From assembly GCA_964468045.1 (NCBI GenBank), contig CAYXTO010000010.1, positions 1 to 64,000 of the forward strand: 64,000 nucleotides of DNA, in the 5' to 3' direction. Position 1 is the first letter of the stretch; each line of letters opens with the position of its first letter. This document shows, piece by piece, positions 17,730 through 26,362 of the stretch. The translations under genes and the position numbers were made by a program. This DNA comes from JAWKXU01 sp964468045. Lineage in GTDB: Bacteria; Pseudomonadota; Alphaproteobacteria; Sphingomonadales; Sphingomonadaceae. The notes below the pieces were generated by a model, which did not search any database, was not told the origin of the DNA, and saw nothing but the letters and a program-made list of their open reading frames with translations.

Positions 17730-18389
17730 ATGGCGATAAAGGATTCGGACCGGCCGTCGCCTGCGCGGATAAGGCATGGGCGATATGTCCTCTTCCTCGT
17801 TCTGCTGATCGCCCTGCCCTGGCCGCTGGCGACAGTGCTCCGGCCGACCGAGACGATCGCCGCGTCTTTCGACATCGCCACGCTCGTTTTCATCCTGACC
17901 GTAATTCCCCTCTGGCGCGGTGGCGGACCCGACACGATACGCTCCCAGGCGGAACGGGACGACGGCGGCCAACTCACCCTGCTGCTGCTCACCGCGGTAA
18001 TCGTCATGGTCATGCTGGTGACGGTGGGAATGCTGCTGGCAGGCCAGAGCCGGCTGGACAGCTGGGAAATCGCGCTGCTGGTGATCACCCTGCTAATGGC
18101 ATGGACCTTCTCCAACCTGGTCTTCACCTTCCACTACGCACGGCTTTATTACGCACGCGAGAAGGATGGCAGCGACCGGGGAGGACTGGACTTCCCGGGT
18201 GAGGACGAACCGTCTTTCGCGGATTTCGTGAATTTCTCCTTCGTGCTCGGCATGACCTGCCAGACCGCGGATATCGCTATCACCGGCCAGCACATGCGGC
18301 GGGTCGCCACGGCGCATGGCTATCTCGCCTTCATCTTCAACCTTGGCGTGCTGGCCCTGGCGGTCAACGTGGTTGCCGGCTCGCTCTGA
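17730..18389 (+). CDS. DUF1345 membrane protein
   Basis: About 219 residues with five hydrophobic segments. The conserved DUF1345 C-terminal half has NLVFTFHYARLYYA, then DEPSFADFVNFSFVLGMTCQTAD and the final helix AFIFNLGVLALAVNVVAG. It is an inner-membrane protein of unknown function. The ATG at 17730 has GGGGG eight bases upstream; a GTG at 17721 is possible and adds three residues. Confidence 0.88.
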   Translation: MAIKDSDRPSPARIRHGRYVLFLVLLIALPWPLATVLRPTETIAASFDIATLVFILTVIPLWRGGGPDTIRSQAERDDGGQLTLLLLTAVIVMVMLVTVGMLLAGQSRLDSWEIALLVITLLMAWTFSNLVFTFHYARLYYAREKDGSDRGGLDFPGEDEPSFADFVNFSFVLGMTCQTADIAITGQHMRRVATAHGYLAFIFNLGVLALAVNVVAGSL

Positions 18390-18494
18390 ACGCGGGAAGC
18401 GAAACGGCAATTTTTCGTGTTCCGCAGTAGCGAACAATGGTCCACCATTGCTGCCCTATGCGTGATCCATCGCCCCTGCCGCAGGAGCCGCCGA

Positions 18495-19607
18495 ATGCAT
18501 CGTGACGAACGGATTTCACTCGTTCTGCAGGGCGGCGGCGCATTGGGCTCCTATCAGGCGGGGGTGTACCAGGCCCTGGAAGAAGCCGGCCATGCGCCGG
18601 AATGGCTCGCGGGAATCTCGATTGGCGCCATCAACGCGGCAATCATTGCCGGCAACGCTCCGGCAGACCGGGTGGCGCAGCTGCGCGCCTTCTGGGATCT
18701 GGTATCGTCCCAGCTAACCGCCGAACCGCTTTTTCCCGAAGGTTGGGGGCGCCGCCTGTTCAACGAAGTTTCGGCTGCCCTGGTGGCAGGCGATGGCGTG
18801 CCCGGCTTCTTCAAGCCCCGCTTCTGCCCGCCGGCCGTTCTTGCTCCGGAAGGCACGGATGGCGCGCGCAGCCTCTACGACACCGGCCCGCTGCGCGAGA
18901 CATTGCTGGAACTGATCGACTTCGACCGGATCAATGCCAGGGAAACCCGCCTCAGCCTGGGCGCGGTGCAGATCGAGACCGGAAATTTCGAATATTTCGA
19001 CAATCACCGGAGCAAGATCGCGCCGGAGCATATCATGGCGAGCGGCGCGCTGCCGCCCGGCTTCCCGCCGGTCTGGATCGACGGCATCGCCTATTGGGAT
19101 GGCGGCCTGGTTTCCAACACGCCGCTGCAATATGTGCTCGACACGCGTCGCGGCTCCGCCGCCATGACCGTGTTCCAGGTGGACCTGTTCAGCGCGCGCG
19201 GTGCAATGCCGAAAAACCTGTTCGATGTGATGCAGCGGGAAAAGGACATCCGCTATTCCAGCCGCACCCGGTTCAACACGGATGTGAGCAAGCTGCTGAT
19301 GAAATATCACGAAGCCGCGCAACGCCTGCTGGAGCGGTATCCGGAACTGCTGAAAGACGATCCCGACATCCGGATGCTGGCCGAGGTCCAGTGCGACGGC
19401 CCGATCACGATCATGCATCTGATCAATCGCGGCGAGAGCTATGAAAGCCATTCCAAGGATTACGAATTCTCGCGGGCGACCGTGAACGGGCACTGGCAGT
19501 CGGGCTATGCCGATACGGTCCACTCCCTGCGCCACAAGCGCTGGATCAACCGCAAGCCCCCTCGCCACGGGATCGCCGTTTACGACCTTGGAAGCGCATC
19601 GCCCTGA
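18495..19607 (+). CDS. Patatin-like phospholipase with DUF3734
   Basis: A 370-residue lipolytic enzyme with a Ser-Asp dyad. The oxyanion loop QGGGALGSYQAGV is at 12-24. The nucleophile elbow GISIG has Ser42, and the catalytic Asp is about residue 202 in WDGGLVSNTP. The C-terminal 100 residues are the DUF3734 extension (QCDGPITIMHLINR, and HWQSGYADTVHSL). It is probably a cytoplasmic or membrane-associated lipid hydrolase. The next gene, 3-hydroxybutyrate dehydrogenase, is 53 bp downstream. In many proteobacteria this pair is linked, suggesting a role in storage-lipid or polyhydroxyalkanoate turnover. Confidence 0.9.
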   Translation: MHRDERISLVLQGGGALGSYQAGVYQALEEAGHAPEWLAGISIGAINAAIIAGNAPADRVAQLRAFWDLVSSQLTAEPLFPEGWGRRLFNEVSAALVAGDGVPGFFKPRFCPPAVLAPEGTDGARSLYDTGPLRETLLELIDFDRINARETRLSLGAVQIETGNFEYFDNHRSKIAPEHIMASGALPPGFPPVWIDGIAYWDGGLVSNTPLQYVLDTRRGSAAMTVFQVDLFSARGAMPKNLFDVMQREKDIRYSSRTRFNTDVSKLLMKYHEAAQRLLERYPELLKDDPDIRMLAEVQCDGPITIMHLINRGESYESHSKDYEFSRATVNGHWQSGYADTVHSLRHKRWINRKPPRHGIAVYDLGSASP

Positions 19608-19660
19608 CGCTCCCCTCCCGACCTCGAACCATATGCCTCCCCCAAGGAAGGACCTTCCCC

Positions 19661-20443
19661 ATGGAACTGAATGACAAAGTCGCAATCGTCACCGGCGCCG
19701 CCAGCGGCATCGGCCTGGCCATCGCCAAACGTTATGCGCAGGCGGGCGGGCGCGTGGCGATCGCCGACCTCCAACTGGACGCCGCGCAAGCCGCCGCTGA
19801 TTCCATCAATGCCGAACGGACCGGCACCGCCATTGCCGTGGCCATGGACGTCACCAGCGAAGAGCAGGTCAATGCCGGCGTGCAGCAGGTTGTTGGCCAC
19901 TGGGACACGGTGGATGTGCTGGTCTCCAATGCCGGGATCCAGATCGTCCACCCGATCGAGGAATTTCCGTTCGTTTCCTGGAAGAAGATGCTGGCGATCC
20001 ATCTCGACGGCGCATTCCTGACCAGCAAGGCCTGCATCCCGCATATGTACAGGCAGGGCAGCGGATCGATCATCTTCATGGGATCGGTCCACAGCAAGGA
20101 AGCCTCGCCGCTCAAATCCGCCTATGTCACCGCCAAGCATGGGCTGCTGGGCCTTGCCCGCGTCATCGCCAAGGAAGGCGCGGCACATGGCGTCCGCTCG
20201 AACGTGATCTGCCCCGGCTTCGTGCGCACTCCACTGGTCGACAAGCAGATTCCCGAGCAGGCGAAGGATCTGGGCATTTCCGAAAAGGAAGTGGTCGAGA
20301 CCATCATGCTGGGCAACACCGTCGACAAGGAGTTCACGACGGTGGAGGATATAGCCGAGATCGCCCTGCTGTTCGCCGCCTTCAAGACCAATGCGCTGAC
20401 CGGCCAGTCCCTGGTCGCCAGCCATGGCTGGTCCATGAATTGA
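19661..20443 (+). CDS. bdhA: 3-hydroxybutyrate dehydrogenase
   Basis: A 260-residue classical short-chain dehydrogenase. The NAD site TGAASGIG is at 11-18, NAG at 90-92, Ser142, and the catalytic Tyr155/Lys159 in SAYVTAKHG. The C-terminal region has CPGFVRTPLVDKQIPEQAK and the terminal SLVASHGWSMN, characteristic of D-3-hydroxybutyrate dehydrogenases. It interconverts 3-hydroxybutyrate and acetoacetate in PHB degradation. It is probably cotranscribed with the patatin gene. The stop lies 7 bp from the convergent emrB-type stop. Confidence 0.88.
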   Translation: MELNDKVAIVTGAASGIGLAIAKRYAQAGGRVAIADLQLDAAQAAADSINAERTGTAIAVAMDVTSEEQVNAGVQQVVGHWDTVDVLVSNAGIQIVHPIEEFPFVSWKKMLAIHLDGAFLTSKACIPHMYRQGSGSIIFMGSVHSKEASPLKSAYVTAKHGLLGLARVIAKEGAAHGVRSNVICPGFVRTPLVDKQIPEQAKDLGISEKEVVETIMLGNTVDKEFTTVEDIAEIALLFAAFKTNALTGQSLVASHGWSMN

Positions 20444-20450
20444 CGCTCGA

Positions 20451-21983
20451 TCAGTCCGCGGCGGCGGCTGGCGGTGCGCCTTTGGGGCGACTGGTGAACC
20501 ACACCAGTCCGATCATCGCGACCGAGATCCAGCCGGAAATCCAGAACAGGTCGGTGGATGACAGGAGATAGGCCTGCTGCACCATCTGCCGGGTGATCCC
20601 GGCGGCCGCCTGCAGATCGGTCATTCCCAGATGGCCAGCCCCTTCGACCGCTGCCCGATAGGCTGGCGAGGTTTCGGTGACGACTTCGGCCAGCCGGCTC
20701 TGGTGCAATGCCTCGCGGCGGTCCCAGGCCGTCGTGACGATCGACGCGGCGAAGCTCGCGCAGGTGATGCGGGCAAAATTGGAAATGCCGGTTGCGGAGG
20801 GCACCTTCTCGGGCGGAATACGGTCGAGCTGGATCGTCAGCATGGTGACGAAGAAACAGCTCATCGCCACGCCATTGACCAGCAGCGGGACGGTCAGGCT
20901 CCAGAAATCGGCCTGCGTCGTATAGTTGGCGCGCATGAAATAGGAGATCGCGAAGGCGACGAAGGAAATCGACGCCAGCAGCCTTGCGTCGATCTTTCCG
21001 CTGATCCGCGCGACAATGGGGGTGAGGACGATCGCCACCAGCCCGCTGGGCGCGGCGACGAAGCCCGCCCATGTGGCGGTGTAGCCCATCTGGGTCTGCA
21101 GCCAGAGCGGGAGGATCAGCACATTGGCGAAGAAGACCGCATAGCCGAGGCAGGCGGCAATCGTGCCCAGGGCAAAGTTGCGGTCCTTGAACAGCTTGAG
21201 ATCCACCGCCGGATGCGCGTCCGTCAGCTCCCAGATCAGCCACGCGAAGAAGCCGATCACCGCGATGATCGCCGCGATCACGATGGTCGAGGAATTGAAC
21301 CAGTCCGAATTCTTGCCGAGATCGAGCATGATCTGCAGGGCGCCGACCCACACGATCAGCATGGCCACGCCGATCCGGTCGATCGGCAGCTTGCGGGTGG
21401 GCGTTTCCCGGGCCGCGAGCATCCGCCAGCACACCAGCGCGCAGAACAGGCCGATCGGCACGTTGATCAGGAAAATCCAGCTCCAGTGGTAATTGTCGGA
21501 AATATACCCGCCCAGGATCGGACCCGCGACGGGGGCGACCAGCGTGGTCACGGACCAGACGGCAAGCGCGGTGGCCCGCTTGCTCGCGGGAAAGATCGCC
21601 ATCAGCAGCGCCTGGCTGCCCGGGATCATCGGGCCGGAAACCGCGCCCTGCAGGATGCGGAACAGGATGAGCGATTCCAGGCTCCAGGCAATGCCGCACA
21701 GGAAGGAGGCAACGGTAAACAGCATCACCGAGGAGATGAAGGTCCTCACCACCCCGAACCGGCCCATCAGCCAGCCGGTGAGCGGAACCGCCACGCCATT
21801 GGCCACGGCGAAGGAGGTGACGATCCAGGTGCCGCTGTCGGCGCTGACGCCGAGATTGCCGGCAATGGTCGGCAGCGAGACATTGGCGATCGTCGTATCG
21901 AGCACCTGCATGAAGGTGCCGAGCGCCAGCGCCACCGAAGCGAGCGCCAGCGCCCCGCCTTTCAGCGGGGTGTGGCCATTCAC
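20451..21983 (-). CDS. DHA2 family drug exporter (EmrB type)
   Basis: A 510-residue 14-helix major facilitator. The family marks are LDTTIANVSLPTIAG (motif D1) in helix 1 and GWLMGRFGVV in loop 2-3. It is a proton antiporter that works with the membrane-fusion protein encoded just upstream (4-bp overlap) and with the outer-membrane factor to expel drugs across both membranes. It is the last gene of the marR operon. Confidence 0.92.
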   Translation of the reverse strand: MNGHTPLKGGALALASVALALGTFMQVLDTTIANVSLPTIAGNLGVSADSGTWIVTSFAVANGVAVPLTGWLMGRFGVVRTFISSVMLFTVASFLCGIAWSLESLILFRILQGAVSGPMIPGSQALLMAIFPASKRATALAVWSVTTLVAPVAGPILGGYISDNYHWSWIFLINVPIGLFCALVCWRMLAARETPTRKLPIDRIGVAMLIVWVGALQIMLDLGKNSDWFNSSTIVIAAIIAVIGFFAWLIWELTDAHPAVDLKLFKDRNFALGTIAACLGYAVFFANVLILPLWLQTQMGYTATWAGFVAAPSGLVAIVLTPIVARISGKIDARLLASISFVAFAISYFMRANYTTQADFWSLTVPLLVNGVAMSCFFVTMLTIQLDRIPPEKVPSATGISNFARITCASFAASIVTTAWDRREALHQSRLAEVVTETSPAYRAAVEGAGHLGMTDLQAAAGITRQMVQQAYLLSSTDLFWISGWISVAMIGLVWFTSRPKGAPPAAAAD

Positions 21984-23164
21984 CGGCCGCCGCCCCGATT
22001 GGCGGCGATGATCTGGGCGATCCGCGCATTCACCGCCGCCGTATCGCCCGGATTGCCACTTTCCTGCTTGAAGAGGGGGCTGGCCGGCTGGCCGAGCAGC
22101 GGCCCGGACCGATCGCGCGTATCCACCTCGGCCTGCACCGACAGGCCGATCCGCAGCGGATGCTTGTCCAACTCCGTGGGATCGAGCTTGATACGCACCG
22201 GCAGGCGCTGGACGATCTTGATCCAGTTCCCGCTCGCATTCTGCGGCGGCAGCAGGGCGAAGGCATTGCCGCTGCCGGCGGAAAGGCCGGCAACCCGCCC
22301 ATGGAACTCCACATCGCCGCCATAGATATCGGCCTTGATGGTGACAGGCTGCCCGATCCGCAGGTCCTTCAACTGCGTCTCGCGGAAATTCGCGTCGATC
22401 CAGACATCGCGCAGCGGCACCACCGCCATCAGCGGCGAACCGGCGGCGATCTGCTGGCCGATCTGCACCCTACGCTGCGCGACCAGCCCGCTCACCGGCG
22501 CCACGATATGCATGTGGCTGCGGCGGATGGCGGCGCGGCGATAATCGGCGATCGCGGCAAGAACCGCGGGATGGTTTTCCAGGCCGGTGCCGCGCACCTG
22601 CGCGCTGGCCTGCGAATACTGGCTTTGCGCGAGGGCGAGCGCCGCCTGCGCGGTCTTCACCATATCGGCGGCATGGGCCACTTCCTCGCCGGACACCGCC
22701 CCGGCCGCTGCGGCCTGGCGGCGGCGGGCGAGATCGGCCTGAGCCTTGCCGAGCTCGGCGCGGGCGCTGTTCACGGCCGCGGAGGCGCCGTCGACCTCCA
22801 GGAAATTGCCGCGCACGGCGCGCACCGCGCGGGCAAGCTGGGCCTCCGCCGCTGCGAGTTCCACATCCGCCGTGGCCGGATCGAGATCGACCAGTGGCTG
22901 CCCGGCCTTCACGGTCTGCGTGTCATCCGCATAAATGCCGATGACGGTGCCAGGGTCCTGCGCGGTGATCGCCACCGTATCCCCCGCTACATAGGCGTCG
23001 TCGGTTTCCTCGCTCGGCGCCTTGAGCAGCAGATAGAGGCCATAGGCTATAGCGCATGCCGCCACCGCAACGAGCAGGATCGTCAGCCAGCGGCGCCGCG
23101 CGGATGCATTGGCGCCGTTGGCGGCAGGTTCCATCGCCTGATTGTTGCCGGATGCGTCTGTCAT
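21980..23164 (-). CDS. HlyD/EmrA family membrane-fusion protein
   Basis: A 394-residue periplasmic adaptor. One N-terminal helix (RRWLTILLVAVAACAIAYGLYLL, residues 25-47) precedes a lipoyl/barrel-sandwich region (about 60-95 and 220-250) with a long alpha-helical hairpin between (about 95-205). The C-terminal beta-barrel has LRDVWIDANFRETQL. It bridges the DHA2 pump and the NodT-type channel. The start overlaps the nodT-type stop by 4 bp (ATGA), and its own stop overlaps the emrB-type start. Confidence 0.92.
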   Translation of the reverse strand: MTDASGNNQAMEPAANGANASARRRWLTILLVAVAACAIAYGLYLLLKAPSEETDDAYVAGDTVAITAQDPGTVIGIYADDTQTVKAGQPLVDLDPATADVELAAAEAQLARAVRAVRGNFLEVDGASAAVNSARAELGKAQADLARRRQAAAAGAVSGEEVAHAADMVKTAQAALALAQSQYSQASAQVRGTGLENHPAVLAAIADYRRAAIRRSHMHIVAPVSGLVAQRRVQIGQQIAAGSPLMAVVPLRDVWIDANFRETQLKDLRIGQPVTIKADIYGGDVEFHGRVAGLSAGSGNAFALLPPQNASGNWIKIVQRLPVRIKLDPTELDKHPLRIGLSVQAEVDTRDRSGPLLGQPASPLFKQESGNPGDTAAVNARIAQIIAANRGGGR

Positions 23165-24603
23165 GGATTGGGCCTCGATGAGGGTTGCGGCTCGGATGCG
23201 AGCGGATCATTGCGGTCGAACCCGCCCCCGATCGCCACCGTCAGCCGAATTGCCGAAACCAGGGCCTGCGCTTGCAGATTGGCTTCATTCTGCTCCGCCT
23301 CCAGCAACCGGATATCCGGCCCGATCAGGTCCAGCCGCGAATCCAGGCCGGAGGCGACCCGCACACGATTGAGCCGGGTCACTTCCGCAAGACCATGCAG
23401 CGCCTGCCGCTGCTCGTTCAGTTCGGCGCGGGAATTCTCGACCAGCGCCAGCGCATCGGCCGCCTCGCGAACCGCGCCGAGCACCGTCTCATTGTAATCC
23501 GCGACGGCCCGGTCGAGCCGGGCGGTCGCCCCTTCATGCTCCGCGCGCAGCTTGCCGCCTTCGAAGATGGGAAGATGGATGGCGGCGCCCGCCCCATAGG
23601 TCACCGCGCCCGACGTAAAGAGATTGCCCAGCCCGATTGCCTGGGTGCCGACCAGCGCCTTGAGATTGATGTCGGGATAGAACGCCTTGCGCGCCACTTC
23701 CCTGCCCGCCTGCGCCGCATCGATCCGGGCCAGCGCGGCCATGATGTCCGGGCGGCGGGAAAGCAGATCGGCGGGCAGGACGGACGGCAGGGCCAGGGCG
23801 GTATCGAAGCGGATCGCCGTCGGCCGGATAGCGGCGTAATAATCGGCCCCCTGCCCGGCCAGCAAAGCAAGGGCATGGACCAGCAATTCGCGCTGCCCCT
23901 GCGCCTGGACCAGAGCCTGCCGCGCCTGGGCCTGCAGGGTTTCCGCCGCGCGCACGTCGAGTTCGCTGGCCAGCTGGCTGCGCACGCGCGCGCGAACCAG
24001 CTCTAGCGCCTTGTCCCGCTGGCCGAGATTGGCCTGCGCGATCGCGATCAAGCGCTCGGTCCGGGCCAGCTCCACATAGGTCTGGGCGACCGCGCCGGTC
24101 AGCGCGAGCCGGGCGGCGGCATAATCCAGCGCCGATGCAGCGGCGGCGGACTTCGCCTGGGCGACGGCATCGGCCTGCCTGCCCCAGAAATCCAGGTTCC
24201 AGCCGAGATTGGCCTCGGCCTGCCCGATCCAGCGGGTCGAACCGCCATAGGGCGGCGGGATGATGTACTTCTCGCTGAAGCGCGTGCGCTGCTCGTCGGC
24301 ATCGATGCCGATCTGCGGCAGGCGGGCGGACTGTTGCGCCACCACCAGCGAACGGGCTTCCCGCAAGCGGGCCAGCGCGGCATCGAGCCTCGGGCTGCCC
24401 GCCAGGGCATCCCGCATGATCCGGTCGAGCTGCGGATCGCCCATACCGGTCCACCACGCGGCATCCACATCCGGCGCGGGCTCGGCCGCAAGCCCGAGCG
24501 CGGGCGCGGATATGGGCGCCACTTCAGGCTGTGCCCGAGGGGTGGCGCAACCCGCAAGCGCAAGCGCAGCCAGCGCTGGAGCAAGGACGAAGCGGCGCTT
24601 CAC
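23161..24603 (-). CDS. NodT-family outer-membrane efflux lipoprotein
   Basis: A 480-residue TolC-like channel. It has a lipoprotein signal (LAALALAGCATP, with Cys at about residue 19), then two repeats of the outer-membrane efflux protein domain with long coiled-coil segments. Conserved turns include RRPDIMAALARIDAAQAG and LPIFEGGKLRAEHEG. I chose the GTG at 24603 because the lipobox falls correctly and the GTG overlaps the marR stop (GTGA). The much longer open frame upstream runs antiparallel through marR and is spurious. Confidence 0.9.
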   Translation of the reverse strand: MKRRFVLAPALAALALAGCATPRAQPEVAPISAPALGLAAEPAPDVDAAWWTGMGDPQLDRIMRDALAGSPRLDAALARLREARSLVVAQQSARLPQIGIDADEQRTRFSEKYIIPPPYGGSTRWIGQAEANLGWNLDFWGRQADAVAQAKSAAAASALDYAAARLALTGAVAQTYVELARTERLIAIAQANLGQRDKALELVRARVRSQLASELDVRAAETLQAQARQALVQAQGQRELLVHALALLAGQGADYYAAIRPTAIRFDTALALPSVLPADLLSRRPDIMAALARIDAAQAGREVARKAFYPDINLKALVGTQAIGLGNLFTSGAVTYGAGAAIHLPIFEGGKLRAEHEGATARLDRAVADYNETVLGAVREAADALALVENSRAELNEQRQALHGLAEVTRLNRVRVASGLDSRLDLIGPDIRLLEAEQNEANLQAQALVSAIRLTVAIGGGFDRNDPLASEPQPSSRPNP

Positions 24604-25082
24604 GGGCGCTGCCCCCCGCAATTGCCTTCCAGAAACTCGAGCCGCCCAAGCAGGCGGGTCAGCAAGTCGATCAGGACCAGCACTTCCTGGCGATCGAAGC
24701 CTTCGAGATATTCGTTCCATATCCCCATCACGCGCGGGCCGAGCGCCGCGATCATGGCCCTGCTCGCGTCCGTCACATGCAGCTTGGTGACTCGCCGGTC
24801 CCCGGGGTCCTGGACTCGTTGCAGCAGGGCGCGCTCCTCGAGCTGGTCCAGCACGCGGGTCATCGCTCCGGAATTGTGCCCCAGATTGCGGGCCAGCCCC
24901 CCGCAGGTGTTCGCGATGCCGGAATGAAGCAGCGCCAGCACCGCCCATTGGGTGAAGGTGATCTCCAGATCGGCGAAGTCCGCCTCCACCCTCGACAGGC
25001 CGAGCTTGTGGATCCGGCGGATCAGATAGCCGATCGAGTTCTGCGGGCGGAAGTTTTCGGAATGATAGAAGGACTCGGCCAT
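24600..25082 (-). CDS. MarR family repressor of the efflux operon
   Basis: A 160-residue winged-helix regulator. The DNA-binding part (about 35-105) reads TQWAVLALLHSG, NTCGGLARNLGHNSGAMTRVLDQLEERALLQR and DPGDRRVTKLHVTDA. Flanking helices make the dimer interface. It is the first gene of marR-nodT-emrA-emrB, with every junction overlapping by 4 bp. It most likely represses the operon until a toxic ligand binds, through the two palindromes just upstream of its start. Confidence 0.92.
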   Translation of the reverse strand: MAESFYHSENFRPQNSIGYLIRRIHKLGLSRVEADFADLEITFTQWAVLALLHSGIANTCGGLARNLGHNSGAMTRVLDQLEERALLQRVQDPGDRRVTKLHVTDASRAMIAALGPRVMGIWNEYLEGFDRQEVLVLIDLLTRLLGRLEFLEGNCGGQRP

Positions 25083-25088
25083 ATTATC

Positions 25089-25113
25089 TGCCTAGGCATT
25101 AACTGCCTGAGCA
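25089..25113. promoter_or_regulatory. Tandem palindromic operator upstream of marR-efflux operon
   Basis: A perfect 10-bp palindrome TGCCTAGGCA (25089-25098) is followed by an imperfect copy TGCCTGAGCA (25104-25113), centres 15 bp apart. They lie 7-31 bp before the marR ATG, inside the likely promoter. The spacing and symmetry suit two MarR dimers. Binding is inferred from position. Confidence 0.65.
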
Positions 25114-25240
25114 AATAAAATTCCCGCCTCTTCGAGTCAATCGCGAATGACTCGAGGTTCCTGCCGCGCAACCGATCGCGACTTTTCGAGGTTAATGAAT
25201 CCCGTAAACAAGCGATGAAGGGCCGGAGCCTTCACCGCTC

Positions 25241-25272
25241 AAAAAAACCCGGCGGCCGGGAAGGCCGCCGGG
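25241..25272 (-). terminator. Rho-independent terminator of flagellin gene
   Basis: On the minus strand a perfect 10-bp GC stem (25263-25272 with 25248-25257), with a 5-nt loop, is followed by seven T. It begins 28 bp past the flagellin stop and gives a strong monocistronic end for a very highly transcribed gene. Confidence 0.9.
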
Positions 25273-25299
25273 CAGGCTTCGCTGAGAGAGATGTAATTA

Positions 25300-26127
25300 T
25301 CAGCGCAGCAGCGAAAGCACGTTCTGCTGGCTCTGATTGGCCTGGGCCAGCATCGCGGTGGAGGCCTGGCTCAGGATCTGGGCCTTGGCCAGTTTCGTCG
25401 TTTCCGCCGCATAATCGGCGTCTTCGATCCGCGAACGCGCGTCGGTGAGGTTCGTGACGGTGTTGGTCAGGTTGTTGACCACCGATTCAAGGCGGCTCTG
25501 ACCGGCACCGAGCGAAGCGCGGGCGCTGGAGATCGTATCCAGTTCCGTGGTCAGCGTGGTGAGCAGGCCGTTCGCAGCGGTCGCATCGGAAACGTCATAC
25601 GAACCGGCCGAACCGTCGCCACCCGTCAGCGCGGTCAGATCGGTCATCACCAGGTCGACCGTATCGGCGGCATTCGCGCCGGTCTGGATTGTGACCGAGG
25701 CGGTGTCACCGTTGAACAGCTTTACGCCGTTGAACTCGCTGTTGGAGACGATCTGGCCGATCTGGGCGGTCAGCTCGTCAACTTCCGTCTGCATATAGGC
25801 GCGGTCGGTAGTGTCCTGATAGGTGCCCGTGGCCGACTGCGAAGCCAGCTCGCGGATACGCTGCAGCATGTTGGTGACTTCGTTGAGCGCACCTTCCGCA
25901 GTCTGGGCCAGCGCGATACCGTCGTTGGAATTACGGATCGCCTGATTCATGCCGCGTACCTGCGCGGTCATGCTGGTGGCGATGGCGAGGCCGGCGGCAT
26001 CGTCCTTCGCGCTGTTGATGCGCTTACCGCTGGAAAGGCGTTCCATGGCATTGCCCATCAGCTTGTCCGCGGCGTTCGACGCATTGCTCGCCCGCAGCGC
26101 ACTGATATTTGTGTTGATAACCGACAT
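25300..26127 (-). CDS. fliC: Flagellin
   Basis: Filament subunit, 275 residues. The conserved D0/D1 N-terminus is SVINTNISALRAS, with MERLSSGKRINSAKDDAAG and IRELASQSATGTY. The D1/D0 C-terminus is RSRIEDADYAAETTKLAKAQ, ending NQSQQNVLSLLR. The variable middle (about 135-195) is short, as in compact filaments. It is a single flagellin gene in this locus, monocistronic, with a sigma-28-type promoter (26197-26223) and a strong terminator. Export needs the FliS chaperone encoded at 40762. Confidence 0.96.
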   Translation of the reverse strand: MSVINTNISALRASNASNAADKLMGNAMERLSSGKRINSAKDDAAGLAIATSMTAQVRGMNQAIRNSNDGIALAQTAEGALNEVTNMLQRIRELASQSATGTYQDTTDRAYMQTEVDELTAQIGQIVSNSEFNGVKLFNGDTASVTIQTGANAADTVDLVMTDLTALTGGDGSAGSYDVSDATAANGLLTTLTTELDTISSARASLGAGQSRLESVVNNLTNTVTNLTDARSRIEDADYAAETTKLAKAQILSQASTAMLAQANQSQQNVLSLLR

Positions 26128-26196
26128 TTCAGTGACTCCCGTGTCTTCGATAGAGAGGCGCCGCCGGGCTCGATGCCATCGCGGTTGCCACGGCTA

Positions 26197-26223
26197 AGAG
26201 CGGCTGCATCGCGAATTTTTTTA
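26197..26223 (-). promoter_or_regulatory. Sigma-28 (FliA) type promoter of flagellin gene
   Basis: On the minus strand the sequence is TAAAAAAA, 11 nt, then GCCGCTCT. This matches the FliA consensus TAAAGTTT-N11-GCCGATAA with the exact spacing and invariant TAAA and GCCG. It lies 70-96 bp before the flagellin ATG. A FliA gene is present at 43930, so use of this promoter is likely. Confidence 0.6.
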
Positions 26224-26271
26224 GGGAAAAAACGCAGACCCCCTTTCAAACCCGCGGATTTGCGTCACCAC

Positions 26272-26287
26272 CCCGTAATTTTACGGG
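26272..26287. promoter_or_regulatory. Palindrome upstream of flbD-like gene
   Basis: CCCGTAA-TT-TTACGGG, seven-bp perfect arms, lies 75-91 bp before the ATG of the sigma-54 activator, in the region shared with the divergent flagellin gene. It differs from the CGGCAAG palindromes elsewhere in the locus, so a different regulator may bind. The function is inferred from position only. Confidence 0.4.
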
Positions 26288-26362
26288 AAAGGATGTTACC
26301 TCCTTGTTTTCCATGCGACGCGCAAATGGGCCTACCGATTATAGTTAATTCGGGGGGCAAAG

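Noticed and set aside
24604..24948. Longer start for the NodT-family gene
   Set aside because: The frame runs through marR in another reading frame on the same strand; the GTG with a correctly placed lipobox is more plausible.
26174..26191. Sigma-54-like TGGCA...TGGC on the minus strand upstream of flagellin
   Set aside because: The GG-to-GC spacing is 11 rather than 10 bases, which sigma-54 does not tolerate well. The sigma-28 match at 26197-26223 is better.
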